Assembly: GCF_023148685.1 (NCBI RefSeq)
Contig: NZ_JAHXNL010000003.1
Coordinates: forward strand, 288,379 to 352,378
Source: Georgenia sp. EYE_87
Lineage (GTDB): Bacteria; Actinomycetota; Actinomycetes; Actinomycetales; Actinomycetaceae
Direction of reading: 5' to 3'
DNA: 64,000 bases
The notes below the pieces were generated by a model. It was given only the letters and a program-made list of their open reading frames with translations, ran no database searches and was not told the origin of the DNA. Position numbers and translations under genes: made by a program. Of the stretch, positions 16,555 to 25,878 are shown one piece after another (position 1 is the first letter of the stretch; the number at the start of each line of letters is the position of its first letter).

Positions 16555-18879
16555 TCAGCGCCGCACGAGCTCTGCCTCGTCCCGGCGGGACGCCTGGGGG
16601 CTCGGGACCTGCGCCGCACCGTGCGCGGCGGCGGTCGAGGCCTCGGGGCTGAGATCGAGCCGCCGCAGGAGCTGGGCGTTGGCGGCGACGACGATGGTCG
16701 AGGCGGACATGAGCAGCGCGCCGATCTCCATGGGCAGGACGAACCCCACGGGGGCGAGGATGCCGGCGGCCAGCGGGACCGCGGCGATGTTGTAGCCGGC
16801 CGCCCACCACAGGTTCTGCTTCATCTTCCGGTACCCGGCCCGGGAGAGCTGGATGACGGAGAGCACCGAGCGCGGGTCGTCGGAGGCGAGGATGACGCCG
16901 GCCGAGGCGATCGCGACGTCCGTGCCGGCGCCGATGGCGATGCCGACGTCGGCCTGGGCGAGGGCGGGCGCGTCGTTCACGCCGTCGCCGACCATGGCGA
17001 CGGTGCGGCCCTGCCGCTGCAGCTCGAGAACCTTCTCGCTCTTGTTCTCGGGCCGGACGCCGGCGAAGACCTGGTCGATGCCGAGCTCGGCCGCGACGGC
17101 CCGGGCGACCGGTTCGGCGTCGCCGGTGATCATCACGACGTGGAGGCCGAGCGCGTGCAGGGCGTCGACCGCCTCGCGGGACTCCTGGCGCACCTCGTCC
17201 TCCAGGGCCAGCGCGCCGGCGACCTGCCCGTCGACGAGCACGTGCAGGACGATGGCGCCCCGGTCGGACCACGCCGCCGTCTGCGGCAGCGGCTCCAGGC
17301 CGTGCTCGGCGAGCAGGTTGGGTCCGCCGACGGCGACCCGGCGCCCGCCCGCGGTGGCGGTGACGCCGACGGCGGTCGAGGCGGAGAAGTCGCTCGCGCG
17401 GGGCACGTCCAGGCCCCGGTCCCTCGCCGCGCCGGTAATCGCCCGGGCCAGCGGGTGCTCGCTGTCGGACTCGGCGGCCGCGGCGAGCGCGAGGAGCTCG
17501 TCCTGGCCCAGGCCCGTGGTCTCGATGTCGTGCAGCGCGGGCTCGCCCTTGGTGAGGGTGCCGGTCTTGTCGAAGAGGACGGCGTCGACGGTGCGCATGC
17601 GTTCCAGCGCCGCGCGGTCCTTGACCAGAACGCCACCGCGGGCAGCGCGCTCGGTCGAGATCGACACCACGAGGGGGATCGCGAGGCCGAGGGCGTGGGG
17701 GCAGGCGATGACCAGGACGGTGATCGCCCGGACGATCGCGAAGTCGGGGCTGCCGACGGCGGACCACACCGCGACCGTGATGATCGCCGCGATCAGCGCG
17801 AACCAGAACAGCCAGCCGGCGGCCCGGTCGGCGAGGAGCTGGGCGCGGGTGGTGGAGGACTGCGCCTCGGCGACCAGCCGCTGGATGCCGGCGAGGGCGG
17901 TGTCGTCGCCGACGGCGTCGACCTGCACCCGCAGCGCGTTGTCGGTGGCCACGGTGCCGGCGACGACGTGCGCGCCGACCTCGCGACGCACCGGGCGGGA
18001 CTCGCCGGTGATCATGGACTCGTCGACGTCCGCGGCGCCGTCGACCACCGTCCCGTCGGCGGGGATGCGCCCACCCGGGCGGACGATGACGACGTCGCCG
18101 AGCCGCAGGTCCGCGGGGGAGACGGTGACGACGCGGTCGCCGTCGACCTTCTCCGCCTCGTCCGGCAGGAGGGCGGCGAGGGCGTCCAGGGCCGAGGAGG
18201 TCTTGGCGAGCGAGCGCATCTCGAGCCAGTGGCCGAGCAGCATGATGACGACCAGGAGCGCGAGCTCCCACCAGAAGTCGAGGTCGTGCGCCAGCACGCC
18301 GAGCGTGGCGCCCCACGAGGCGACGAAGGCGACGGTGATCGCCATGCCGATCAGGAGCATCATCCCGGGCTTGCGGGCGCGGACCTCCGCGACGGCGCCG
18401 GTGAGGAACGGCCGGCCGCCCCAGGCGAAGATGACCGTGCCCAGGACCGGCGCGACGTACTCGAGGCCGGGGATCTCGGGCAGGGAGTACCCGAGCAGGT
18501 CCGCGAACATGCCGCTGAGCAGCACCGTGGGGACCGCGAGGATGAGGTTGATCCAGAAGAGGCGGCGGAACATCCCGACGTGGTCGCCGTGGCCGGCGTG
18601 CCCGCCGTGGGCGTCGTCGCCGACATGGCCGGCGTGCCCGCCGTGCCCCGCGTGGGCGTCGTGCCCGCCGTGGGCGTCGTCGCCGACATGGCCGGCGTGA
18701 TCGTCGTCGCCGTCGCCGTGGTGGCCGGTTCTCACCGCGGCCGGCGTGTGATGCCCGGCCTGGGCCAGCTGCTCGGCGTCGTGGCCGCCGTGGCGGTCGT
18801 GCGCCGGCGACACCTCGCCGGCATCGCCGTGGTCGCCGTGGTCGCCGTGGTGACCGTGCCTGTGCTCGGTGCCGTTCAT
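16555..18879 (-). CDS. copB: CopB-type copper P-ATPase with His-rich N-terminus
   Basis: A 774-residue P1B ATPase. The first 100 residues contain 25 histidines instead of a CxxC heavy-metal domain. Catalytic elements are TGES (291-294), the transmembrane CPH motif (393-395) that defines the CopB/P1B-3 copper branch, Asp437 in DKTGTLT, SEHP in the nucleotide domain and the hinge GDGVNDAPAL. The ATG at 18877-18879 has AGGAGG seven bases upstream. Predicted role is copper export. A CsoR-like operator and a CopR-like box lie in its promoter region. Confidence 0.93.
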   Translation of the reverse strand: MNGTEHRHGHHGDHGDHGDAGEVSPAHDRHGGHDAEQLAQAGHHTPAAVRTGHHGDGDDDHAGHVGDDAHGGHDAHAGHGGHAGHVGDDAHGGHAGHGDHVGMFRRLFWINLILAVPTVLLSGMFADLLGYSLPEIPGLEYVAPVLGTVIFAWGGRPFLTGAVAEVRARKPGMMLLIGMAITVAFVASWGATLGVLAHDLDFWWELALLVVIMLLGHWLEMRSLAKTSSALDALAALLPDEAEKVDGDRVVTVSPADLRLGDVVIVRPGGRIPADGTVVDGAADVDESMITGESRPVRREVGAHVVAGTVATDNALRVQVDAVGDDTALAGIQRLVAEAQSSTTRAQLLADRAAGWLFWFALIAAIITVAVWSAVGSPDFAIVRAITVLVIACPHALGLAIPLVVSISTERAARGGVLVKDRAALERMRTVDAVLFDKTGTLTKGEPALHDIETTGLGQDELLALAAAAESDSEHPLARAITGAARDRGLDVPRASDFSASTAVGVTATAGGRRVAVGGPNLLAEHGLEPLPQTAAWSDRGAIVLHVLVDGQVAGALALEDEVRQESREAVDALHALGLHVVMITGDAEPVARAVAAELGIDQVFAGVRPENKSEKVLELQRQGRTVAMVGDGVNDAPALAQADVGIAIGAGTDVAIASAGVILASDDPRSVLSVIQLSRAGYRKMKQNLWWAAGYNIAAVPLAAGILAPVGFVLPMEIGALLMSASTIVVAANAQLLRRLDLSPEASTAAAHGAAQVPSPQASRRDEAELVRR

Positions 18880-18905
18880 CGCGTAGGCCTCCTGCCTTCC
18901 CCTCA

Positions 18906-18934
18906 TTGATACCCCCATGGGGTATGCGGCACAA
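18906..18934 (-). promoter_or_regulatory. copB promoter enclosing a CsoR-like operator
   Basis: On the minus strand TTGTGC (18934-18929) and TATCAA (18911-18906) are 17 bp apart. The palindrome at 18909-18925 covers most of the spacer and enters the -10 hexamer, so a bound repressor would exclude polymerase. Confidence 0.6.
18909..18925. promoter_or_regulatory. CsoR-like copper operator
   Basis: ATACCCC-CAT-GGGGTAT is a perfect 7-3-7 palindrome of the G-tract type bound by the CsoR copper repressor family. No csoR gene is in this window. It ends 30 bp before the copB start. Confidence 0.72.
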
Positions 18935-18966
18935 CCCCCCGCCGCCCCGGCGTGTTCCCGATTCAC

Positions 18967-18986
18967 CAGAATTCGTCATTTCTTCA
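18967..18986 (-). promoter_or_regulatory. CopR-box-like direct repeat (site 5)
   Basis: Minus strand TGAAGAAAT-GA-CGAATTCTG, oriented towards copB and placed just upstream of its predicted -35. The rest of the 414 bp between copB and the superoxide dismutase gene shows nothing else I can name. Confidence 0.5.
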
Positions 18987-19293
18987 TACATCCCACCCCG
19001 CGGACGCTGCCCGCAGCGGGTCGCTCCGGGGCGACGGCGAGGAGGGGCCTGCGGGCGCTTGAGCGCAGTGCGCCGTCGTCGGGGCGGGACCTGCCGTTGG
19101 ACGAAGGCTTCGGGCGATCAGCAGCCTGCAACGCGTCGGTGACACCCCGATGACGATCGGGTCATAGCCGCCAGGACAGAATGTGGGCGCCGAGGACCGG
19201 CGCGACATCGGGGTCGCGCACCGGGACGACCGCCGGGCGGGCGCTCCCCGTCCTGGGCGGAGCCGCCTCGGCTGACCACCGAAGGAGGAAGTC

Positions 19294-19905
19294 ATGCGGA
19301 GAGCAGTGATGGCCAGCGCCGCATCTGTCGGCATGCTGCTGGCGGCGGGCGGGATGCTGAGCTTCGGCCAGGACCACGGCCGGGGGGACGGTCACGGTCA
19401 GCGCCACGGCGGCTGGGACCTGTCGGGGACCTTCCACGACGCCGACGGCGACTCGCTCGGCAGGGTCCGGATCGACACCGACGATGACGAGAGCCGCGTC
19501 TCGGTACGGGTGCGCGACCTCGAGCCGGGCTTCCACGCCTTCCACGTGCACGCGATCGGGAAGTGCGAGCCGGACAGCGCGAACCCGTCCGACCCGAAGC
19601 AGGTGGGCGACTTCCTCTCGGCCGGCGGCCACCTCGGGGCCGGCGAGGCGGACCACGGCGAGCACATCGGGGACCTGCCGTCGCTGTTCGTCGGCGAGGA
19701 CGGGCGGGCGACGCTGACGTTCGTGACGGACGCCTTCGACGAGGACGACCTGCTCGACGACGACGGCAGCGCCGTCATGATCCACGCGGGCCGGGACAAC
19801 TTCGCCAACATCCCGGAGCGCTACGCACCCGACGGCCCGGACGCGACCACCCGCGCCACCGGGGACGCCGGTGGGCGGGTGGCCTGCGCCGTCGTCGACG
19901 ACTAG
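19294..19905 (+). CDS. sodC: Secreted Cu/Zn superoxide dismutase
   Basis: A 203-residue exported enzyme with an N-terminal signal peptide (about 1-25) and a short His/Gly-rich segment. Metal ligands are all in place: His84 and His86 (FHVHAIG), His113, His121 or His124 with Asp127 (HIGDLP) and His164 (MIHAGRDN). Cys91 and Cys198 can form the conserved disulfide. It dismutates superoxide outside the cytoplasm using copper. An AAGGAGG sits about seven bases upstream of the ATG. A location next to copper export and thiol-relay genes fits protection of the envelope during copper or oxidative stress. Confidence 0.92.
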   Translation: MRRAVMASAASVGMLLAAGGMLSFGQDHGRGDGHGQRHGGWDLSGTFHDADGDSLGRVRIDTDDDESRVSVRVRDLEPGFHAFHVHAIGKCEPDSANPSDPKQVGDFLSAGGHLGAGEADHGEHIGDLPSLFVGEDGRATLTFVTDAFDEDDLLDDDGSAVMIHAGRDNFANIPERYAPDGPDATTRATGDAGGRVACAVVDD

Positions 19906-19925
19906 GCCCGTCCGCCGTACGACCT

Positions 19926-19988
19926 CGCCCCACCGGGGGCCACGAGGATCCTCACCGCCGAAGGAGTTGCGGTGCTCCCGGTGGGGCG
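19926..19988 (+). terminator. Compound hairpin after sodC
   Basis: A perfect 12-bp outer stem (19926-19937 with 19977-19988) encloses a perfect 6-bp inner stem (19953-19958 with 19969-19974). It lies 20 bp after the sodC stop and has no T-run. It is a terminator or another structured RNA; an AAGGAG is exposed in the inner loop. Confidence 0.55.
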
Positions 19989-20108
19989 GTCGCGCCCGGC
20001 GCACCGAGCCACGGTCCTGCCCACACTCCCGCTCCCCCACCCGCAGACATGCAGACGCCGCCGGCCACTTCCTCTCGCGGACGTCCTGAACCCTCGACCA
20101 CGGTTCTA

Positions 20109-20128
20109 TGAAGGTTTGACGAAGAGCG
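20109..20128 (+). promoter_or_regulatory. CopR-box-like direct repeat (site 6)
   Basis: TGAAGGTTT-GA-CGAAGAGCG, on the same strand as the NlpC/P60 gene and about 10 bp upstream of its possible -35 element. Confidence 0.5.
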
Positions 20129-20138
20129 TTATTGAACC

Positions 20139-20167
20139 GTGACATCGCACGGCCTGGTTTGTAGCGT
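20139..20167 (+). promoter_or_regulatory. Possible promoter of the riboswitch-NlpC/P60 unit
   Basis: GTGACA (20139-20144) and TAGCGT (20162-20167) are 17 bp apart, and the leader starting about 20174 would contain the complete riboswitch. Confidence 0.4.
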
Positions 20168-20204
20168 GACGATGCTTCTAGGGCAGCCCGTCCGGAAGTC
20201 CTTG

Positions 20205-20366
20205 GACGCAGTCCGAACCCTGCCGGCGTCCAGGTCTCATCTGTGCACCGACGAGCGGCAGGGGCGGGGGAACCAGTGCCTGTGGCCCACCGGGGCCTTG
20301 GGGTGAAGTGCCGTGCGCGGCACAGGGGAATCTCTGCCCTGACCCGACAGCTCACCCCGCAGGAGC
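20205..20366 (+). promoter_or_regulatory. Cyclic di-AMP (ydaO/yuaA-type) riboswitch
   Basis: The leader carries the conserved stretches of actinobacterial ydaO riboswitches in order: a GAACCCTGCCGG start, GGGGGAACCA, GGGGTGAAG, and the 3' block CCCGACAGCTCACCCCGCAG (20343-20362). It ends shortly before the ribosome-binding site of a secreted NlpC/P60 hydrolase, the gene class most often controlled by this element in actinobacteria. High c-di-AMP normally turns expression off. The exact 5' boundary is approximate. Confidence 0.82.
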
Positions 20367-20380
20367 CAGAGAGGTAGTCC

Positions 20381-21178
20381 GTGAGCTCCCGCAACGCCCC
20401 CGCGCGCCATCGCGCGGAAGTCCGTCCCTCAACCCCACTCTCTCTTCTCGCCGACAACATCACTCCGAGCACCCGGCGCGGCTTCGCCGCTGTAGCGTCC
20501 TCCGGCCTCGTGCTCACTATGGCGGCGACCAGCGCTACCGCGGCTGGGACTGCCGATGCGGCACTGCCGGCGGTGGACTCGACCGCCTCCGTGGCGGAAG
20601 CAGCCACGGCCATGCTGACCACGCCGGCTGTCTCGGTCCCGGCGGACGTCGAGTGGAAGGTCGACACCGTCACCGCTGAGGCGGCTCCGCCCCCGGAGCC
20701 TGGGCCGGTGCTCGAGCCCGAACCGTCCGTCGATCCGGAACCTGTCGCGACGCGGGCGGGCGCTGCCTCACGTGCCGGGGAGCGCGGCGCGCCGGCCAGC
20801 ACCGCTCCATACACCTCTGCCGAGGTCGCACCGGCTCCGGCCACGTCGGGAAGCGCGATCGTCGACTACGCCCGCCAGTTCCTGGGCACGCCGTACGTGT
20901 GGGGTGGAACCACACCGGCCGGTTTCGACTGCTCCGGCTTCACCCTGTACGTGTTCTCGCAGTTCGGCATCAGCCTGCCTCGGACCTCCGGCGCGCAGGC
21001 GACGGCCGGGACCCGGGTCTCAGCCGCGGAGGCACGGCCGGGCGACCTGGTCACGTGGCCGGGACACGTGGGGATCTACACGGGTAACGGGAACAACATC
21101 GCGGCACGTCAGCCGGGCACCCCGCTGACCGAAGGACCCATCTACCACTCGAGTCCGACGTTCATCCGCGTCAGCTGA
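20381..21178 (+). CDS. Secreted NlpC/P60 peptidoglycan endopeptidase
   Basis: A 265-residue protein starting at a GTG with GAGAGG upstream. A late signal peptide (about 34-57, ending AATSATA) is followed by a Pro/Glu-rich linker and a C-terminal NlpC/P60 domain with catalytic Cys184 (GFDCSGFT) and His229 (PGHVGIY). It would cut stem peptides of the wall (gamma-D-Glu to diamino-acid bond), as in Rpf-interacting hydrolases. Expression is predicted to respond to c-di-AMP through its leader, tying wall remodelling to turgor or wall stress. Confidence 0.9.
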   Translation: MSSRNAPARHRAEVRPSTPLSLLADNITPSTRRGFAAVASSGLVLTMAATSATAAGTADAALPAVDSTASVAEAATAMLTTPAVSVPADVEWKVDTVTAEAAPPPEPGPVLEPEPSVDPEPVATRAGAASRAGERGAPASTAPYTSAEVAPAPATSGSAIVDYARQFLGTPYVWGGTTPAGFDCSGFTLYVFSQFGISLPRTSGAQATAGTRVSAAEARPGDLVTWPGHVGIYTGNGNNIAARQPGTPLTEGPIYHSSPTFIRVS

Positions 21179-21203
21179 GCGGCACTGACGTCCCACCGGT
21201 GAC

Positions 21204-21232
21204 GGCGGTCCGCCCCGAGGGGGCGGGCCGCC
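21204..21232. terminator. Bidirectional hairpin between NlpC/P60 gene and nrdF
   Basis: A 13-bp stem with one G-T pair and a 3-base loop (21204-21216 with 21220-21232) lies between these convergent genes. Confidence 0.7.
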
Positions 21233-21340
21233 ACCGCCGCAACGCTCCTGGACGCCCCTACCGGCGGGCAGGCGCCCCACTCGCGTGCGGCGCGATCCGC
21301 CGCCGCAGGCCGGCCGGCCGCCGCCGCCCGCCCGTCGCCC

Positions 21341-22468
<1,128 letters not shown>

Positions 22469-24625
22469 TCAGAGCATGCAGCTGACGCAGCCCTCCACCT
22501 CGGTGCCCTCGAGGGCGAGCTGGCGCACGCGGATGTAGTAGAGCGTCTTGATGCCCTTGCGCCAGGCGTAGATCTGGGCCCTGTTCACGTCACGCGTGGT
22601 GGCGGTGTCCTTGAAGAAGAGCGTCAGCGACAGCCCCTGGTCCACGTGCTGCGTGGCCTCGGCGTAGGTGTCGATGATCTTCTCGGGGCCGATCTCGTAG
22701 GCGTCCTCGTAGTACTCCACGTTGTCGTTCGTCATGTACGGCGCCGGGTAGTACACGCGGCCGATCTTGCCCTCCTTGCGAATCTCCACCTTGGACACGA
22801 TCGGGTGGATGGAGGACGTGGAGTTGTTGATGTAGGAGATCGAGCCGGTGGGCGGCACGGCCTGGAGGTTCTGGTTGTAGATGCCGTGCTGCTTCACGGA
22901 CTCGGCCAGCGCGCGCCAGTCCTCCTGGGTGGGGATGTGCACGCCGGCGTCGGCGAAGAGCTGACGCACCCGCTCGGTGCGGGGCTCCCAGGTGCCGTTG
23001 ACGTACTTCTCGAAGTACTCGCCGCTGGCGTACTTGGAGTCCTCGAAGCCCTTGAAGGTCTGACCCTTCTCGATGGCGATCTTGTTGGACTCCGCGATGG
23101 CGTGGAACGCCACCGTGTAGAAGTACATGTTCGTGAAGTCCAGGCCCTCGTCGGAGCCGTAGAAGATCCGCTCGCGCGCCAGGTAGCCGTGCAGGTTCAT
23201 CTGGCCCAGGCCGATGGCGTGGGAGTCGTTGTTGCCCTGCTCGACCGAGGGCACGGACCAGATGTGGGTCTGGTCGGCGACGGCGGTCAGCGCGCGGATC
23301 GCGGTGCCGACCGTCCTCCCGAGGTCCGGGGAGTCCATGGCCTTGGCGATGTTCAGCGAGCCGAGGTTGCAGGAGATGTCCTTGCCGACCTGGGCGTAGC
23401 TGAGGTCCTCGTTGAACGTGGACGGCGTGGAGACCTGGAGGATCTCCGAGCACAGGTTCGACATGGTGATCTTGCCCTTGATCGGGTTGGCCCGGTTCAC
23501 CGTGTCCTCGAACACGATGTAGGGGTAGCCCGACTCGAACTGCAGCTCGGCGAGGGTCTGGAAGAAGTTGCGCGCGTTGAGCTTGGTCTTCTTGATGCGG
23601 CCGTCGTCGACCATCTCGTGGTACTTCTCCGAGACGTTCACCTCGGAGAACGGCACCCCGTAGACGCGCTCGACGTCGTAGGGCGAGAACAGGTACATGT
23701 CCTCGTTCTTCTTGGCCAGCTCGAAGGTGATGTCCGGGATGACCACGCCGAGCGAGAGGGTCTTGATGCGGATCTTCTCGTCCGCGTTCTCCCGCTTCGT
23801 GTCGAGGAACTTCATGATGTCGGGGTGGTGGGCGTTGAGGTACACCGCACCGGCGCCCTGACGGGCCCCGAGCTGGTTGGCGTAGGAGAAGGAGTCCTCG
23901 AGAAGCTTCATCACGGGGATGACGCCCGAGGACTGGTTCTGGATCTTCTTGATCGGGGCGCCGGCCTCGCGGATGTTGGTCAGGGACAGCGCCACGCCCC
24001 CGCCGCGCTTGGAGAGCTGGAGCGCGGAGTTGATGCCGCGGGCGATCGACTCCATGTTGTCCTCGACGCGCAGCAGGAAGCAGCTGACGAGCTCGCCGCG
24101 CTGGGCCTTGCCGGCGTTGAGGAACGTGGGGGTGGCGGGCTGGAAGCGGCCGGCGAGGATCTCCTCGACCATGTTCGTCGCCAACGTCTCGTCGCCGTCG
24201 GCCAGGGCGAGGGAGACCATGACCACGCGGTCCTCGAACCGCTCGAGGTAACGCTTCCCGTCGAACGTCTTGAGCGTGTACGACGTGTAGTACTTGAACG
24301 CGCCGAGGAAGGTGTCGAACCGGAACTTCTTCGACCAGGCGCGGTCCCAGAGCTTCGTGAGGAACTCGAAGGAGTACCTGGCGAGCACCTCACCCTCGTA
24401 GTAGCCCTCCTCGACCAGATAGTCGAGCTTCTCCTTGAGGGTGTGGAAGAAGACGGTGTTCTGGTTGACGTGCTGGAGGAAGTACTGGCGTGCCGCCTCG
24501 CGGTCGGCGTCGAACTGGATCTTGCCGTCCGCGTCGTACAGGTTGAGCATCGCGTTCAGCGCGTGGTAGTCGAGCTCCGGTGCGCTGGCGACCTCTACGC
24601 CGGTATCTGTGAGCGTTGCTGCCAA
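22469..24625 (-). CDS. nrdE: Class Ib ribonucleotide reductase alpha subunit
   Basis: A 718-residue NrdE. The start is a TTG overlapping the end of nrdI by 31 bp; no in-frame ATG or GTG lies before the conserved [14 protein letters not shown] segment, and GGGG precedes it. It has the substrate-site cysteine in [15 protein letters not shown], the NLCSEI active-site block, the paired tyrosines of the radical path (TLYYIRVRQ) and the C-terminal shuttle CVSC. It reduces ribonucleoside diphosphates with electrons from NrdH. Confidence 0.97.
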   Translation of the reverse strand: MAATLTDTGVEVASAPELDYHALNAMLNLYDADGKIQFDADREAARQYFLQHVNQNTVFFHTLKEKLDYLVEEGYYEGEVLARYSFEFLTKLWDRAWSKKFRFDTFLGAFKYYTSYTLKTFDGKRYLERFEDRVVMVSLALADGDETLATNMVEEILAGRFQPATPTFLNAGKAQRGELVSCFLLRVEDNMESIARGINSALQLSKRGGGVALSLTNIREAGAPIKKIQNQSSGVIPVMKLLEDSFSYANQLGARQGAGAVYLNAHHPDIMKFLDTKRENADEKIRIKTLSLGVVIPDITFELAKKNEDMYLFSPYDVERVYGVPFSEVNVSEKYHEMVDDGRIKKTKLNARNFFQTLAELQFESGYPYIVFEDTVNRANPIKGKITMSNLCSEILQVSTPSTFNEDLSYAQVGKDISCNLGSLNIAKAMDSPDLGRTVGTAIRALTAVADQTHIWSVPSVEQGNNDSHAIGLGQMNLHGYLARERIFYGSDEGLDFTNMYFYTVAFHAIAESNKIAIEKGQTFKGFEDSKYASGEYFEKYVNGTWEPRTERVRQLFADAGVHIPTQEDWRALAESVKQHGIYNQNLQAVPPTGSISYINNSTSSIHPIVSKVEIRKEGKIGRVYYPAPYMTNDNVEYYEDAYEIGPEKIIDTYAEATQHVDQGLSLTLFFKDTATTRDVNRAQIYAWRKGIKTLYYIRVRQLALEGTEVEGCVSCML

Positions 24626-25011
24626 AACTGCCCCAATCCCTCGCGGACGCGCGTGACGTCCTCAGTCGTTCCCAGTAGTTCGAATCGGTACAGGTACGGC
24701 ACCTCGCACTTCGCGGCGACGATGTCGCCCGCGATGCAGTAGGCCGTACCGAAGTTGAGGTTGCCGGCGGCGATGACGCCCCGGATGAGTGAACGGTTGT
24801 GCTCGTCGTTGAGGAACCGGATGACCTGCTTGGGCACCGCGCCGCGGCCGTTCCCGCCGCCGTAGGTGGGGACGAGGAGCACGTACTCCTCCTCCGCACG
24901 CAGCGGCGGGTCGGTCGCCCGCAGCGGGATGCGGTGAGCGGGCAGCCCAAGCTTCTCCACGAACCGGTGGGTGTTGTTCGTGGCGGAGGAGAAGTAGACG
25001 ATGCTGCCCAT
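24595..25011 (-). CDS. nrdI: Flavodoxin-like NrdI
   Basis: A 138-residue flavodoxin-fold protein. The start is the ATG at 25009-25011. It begins [20 protein letters not shown] with the phosphate-binding loop, and has the [21 protein letters not shown] and [14 protein letters not shown] segments that hold FMN. It supplies the oxidant that assembles the Mn-tyrosyl radical in NrdF. It lies between nrdH and nrdE as usual. Confidence 0.95.
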   Translation of the reverse strand: MGSIVYFSSATNNTHRFVEKLGLPAHRIPLRATDPPLRAEEEYVLLVPTYGGGNGRGAVPKQVIRFLNDEHNRSLIRGVIAAGNLNFGTAYCIAGDIVAAKCEVPYLYRFELLGTTEDVTRVREGLGQFWQQRSQIPA

Positions 25012-25118
25012 TCCTGCCCTCCTCGTGCCGGTGCTGACCGCGCCGCCGCGGGTGGTGCCGTTGGTGTTCGGCCGGGCCACCGGGTCGCGATGGCCCGGCC
25101 GAAGTTCGGTGGCGAACC

Positions 25119-25367
25119 TCAGGCGCTCACCGCGGCGGCCTGCTGGGCCGCCAGCGCCTTGATCTTGTCGGGACGGAAGCCGGACCAGTGGTCGCCGTCG
25201 GCGAAGACCACCGGCGCCTGCTGGTAGCCGAGCGCCTTGACGCTCTCCAGCGCCTCGGCGTCGACCGTGATGTCCACGACCTCGTACTCGAGACCCTGCT
25301 TGTTCAGCGCGCGGTAGGTGGCGTCGCACTGGACGCAGGACGGCTTGCTGTAGACGGTGATGCTCAT
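25119..25367 (-). CDS. nrdH: Glutaredoxin-like electron donor NrdH
   Basis: An 82-residue NrdH-redoxin with active site Cys-Val-Gln-Cys near residues 11-14 ([10 protein letters not shown]) and the APVV cis-proline and [15 protein letters not shown] signature. It is reduced by thioredoxin reductase and feeds electrons to NrdE. It is the first gene of the nrd unit, with AAGGAG about ten bases before the ATG. Confidence 0.96.
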   Translation of the reverse strand: MSITVYSKPSCVQCDATYRALNKQGLEYEVVDITVDAEALESVKALGYQQAPVVFADGDHWSGFRPDKIKALAAQQAAAVSA

Positions 25368-25878
25368 CTGAGCCGATCTCCTTGCCTCGGTGCGTCGTCA
25401 CAGGCCAGAGAGAGTCTGACACGGTTGTAACAACAAGAATGTGGTTCGTGCCGGGCTGTAGTTCATCCCGGGTTCAAACACTACACCTGGGGGTGGTCCG
25501 CGAGAGGGACCCCAAGATGATGGGGAAGGGCGTGTCGGTGCCTCCCGTGCGTCCACACCCCTCACCACCTCTCTGTGGAGCCGCGCCGCCTTCGTGGGGA
25601 CGGCCTGTGGACGAGGCCTGGTCCCACCTGTGACGGGTGCCTCGCCCGTGTCCGACACTCCCACGCACCACTGACATCGACCCCCGTGCCCACCGGGCGG
25701 CCTGCCTGTGGACAGCGCCGGGCGCCCGTCGTCCACACGCTGTGCACCCACGCCGTCGAACCGGCCCGGCACGCGTCCTGGAGCGGTCCGATATTCCGGC
25801 GTGTCGCCGCCGTCCCGGCGTGTCGTGACATCTCGCCAGGGAGATCGCGTGGCAGCGGGTCGTGAGAAGGTGACGGGC
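25368..25878. other. nrdH upstream region with scattered DnaA-box-like motifs
   Basis: This 511-bp gap holds no gene. Near nrdH there is a perfect 11-bp palindrome GTTGT-A-ACAAC (25424-25434), in the place of the core promoter. Farther up, within 190 bp, five TGTGGA/TCCACA motifs resemble DnaA boxes: 25549-25557, 25574-25582, 25606-25614, 25707-25715 (TGTGGACAG) and 25729-25737 (TCGTCCACA). No convincing NrdR box pair was found. Confidence 0.4.

Noticed and set aside
16492-18909. An 805-residue reading frame on the plus strand over copB
   Set aside because: It is the antisense of copB, a side effect of high GC; the sequence is low-complexity Gly/Asp/Arg without any motif.
18917-19153. Small open frames upstream of sodC
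   Set aside because: Poor codon bias, no ribosome-binding site, and they overlap the copB promoter elements.
25424-25495. NrdR box pair upstream of nrdH
   Set aside because: The AACCACATTCTTGTTG and ACACTACACCTGGGGG stretches match only half of the known palindrome and their spacing is not the usual three helical turns.
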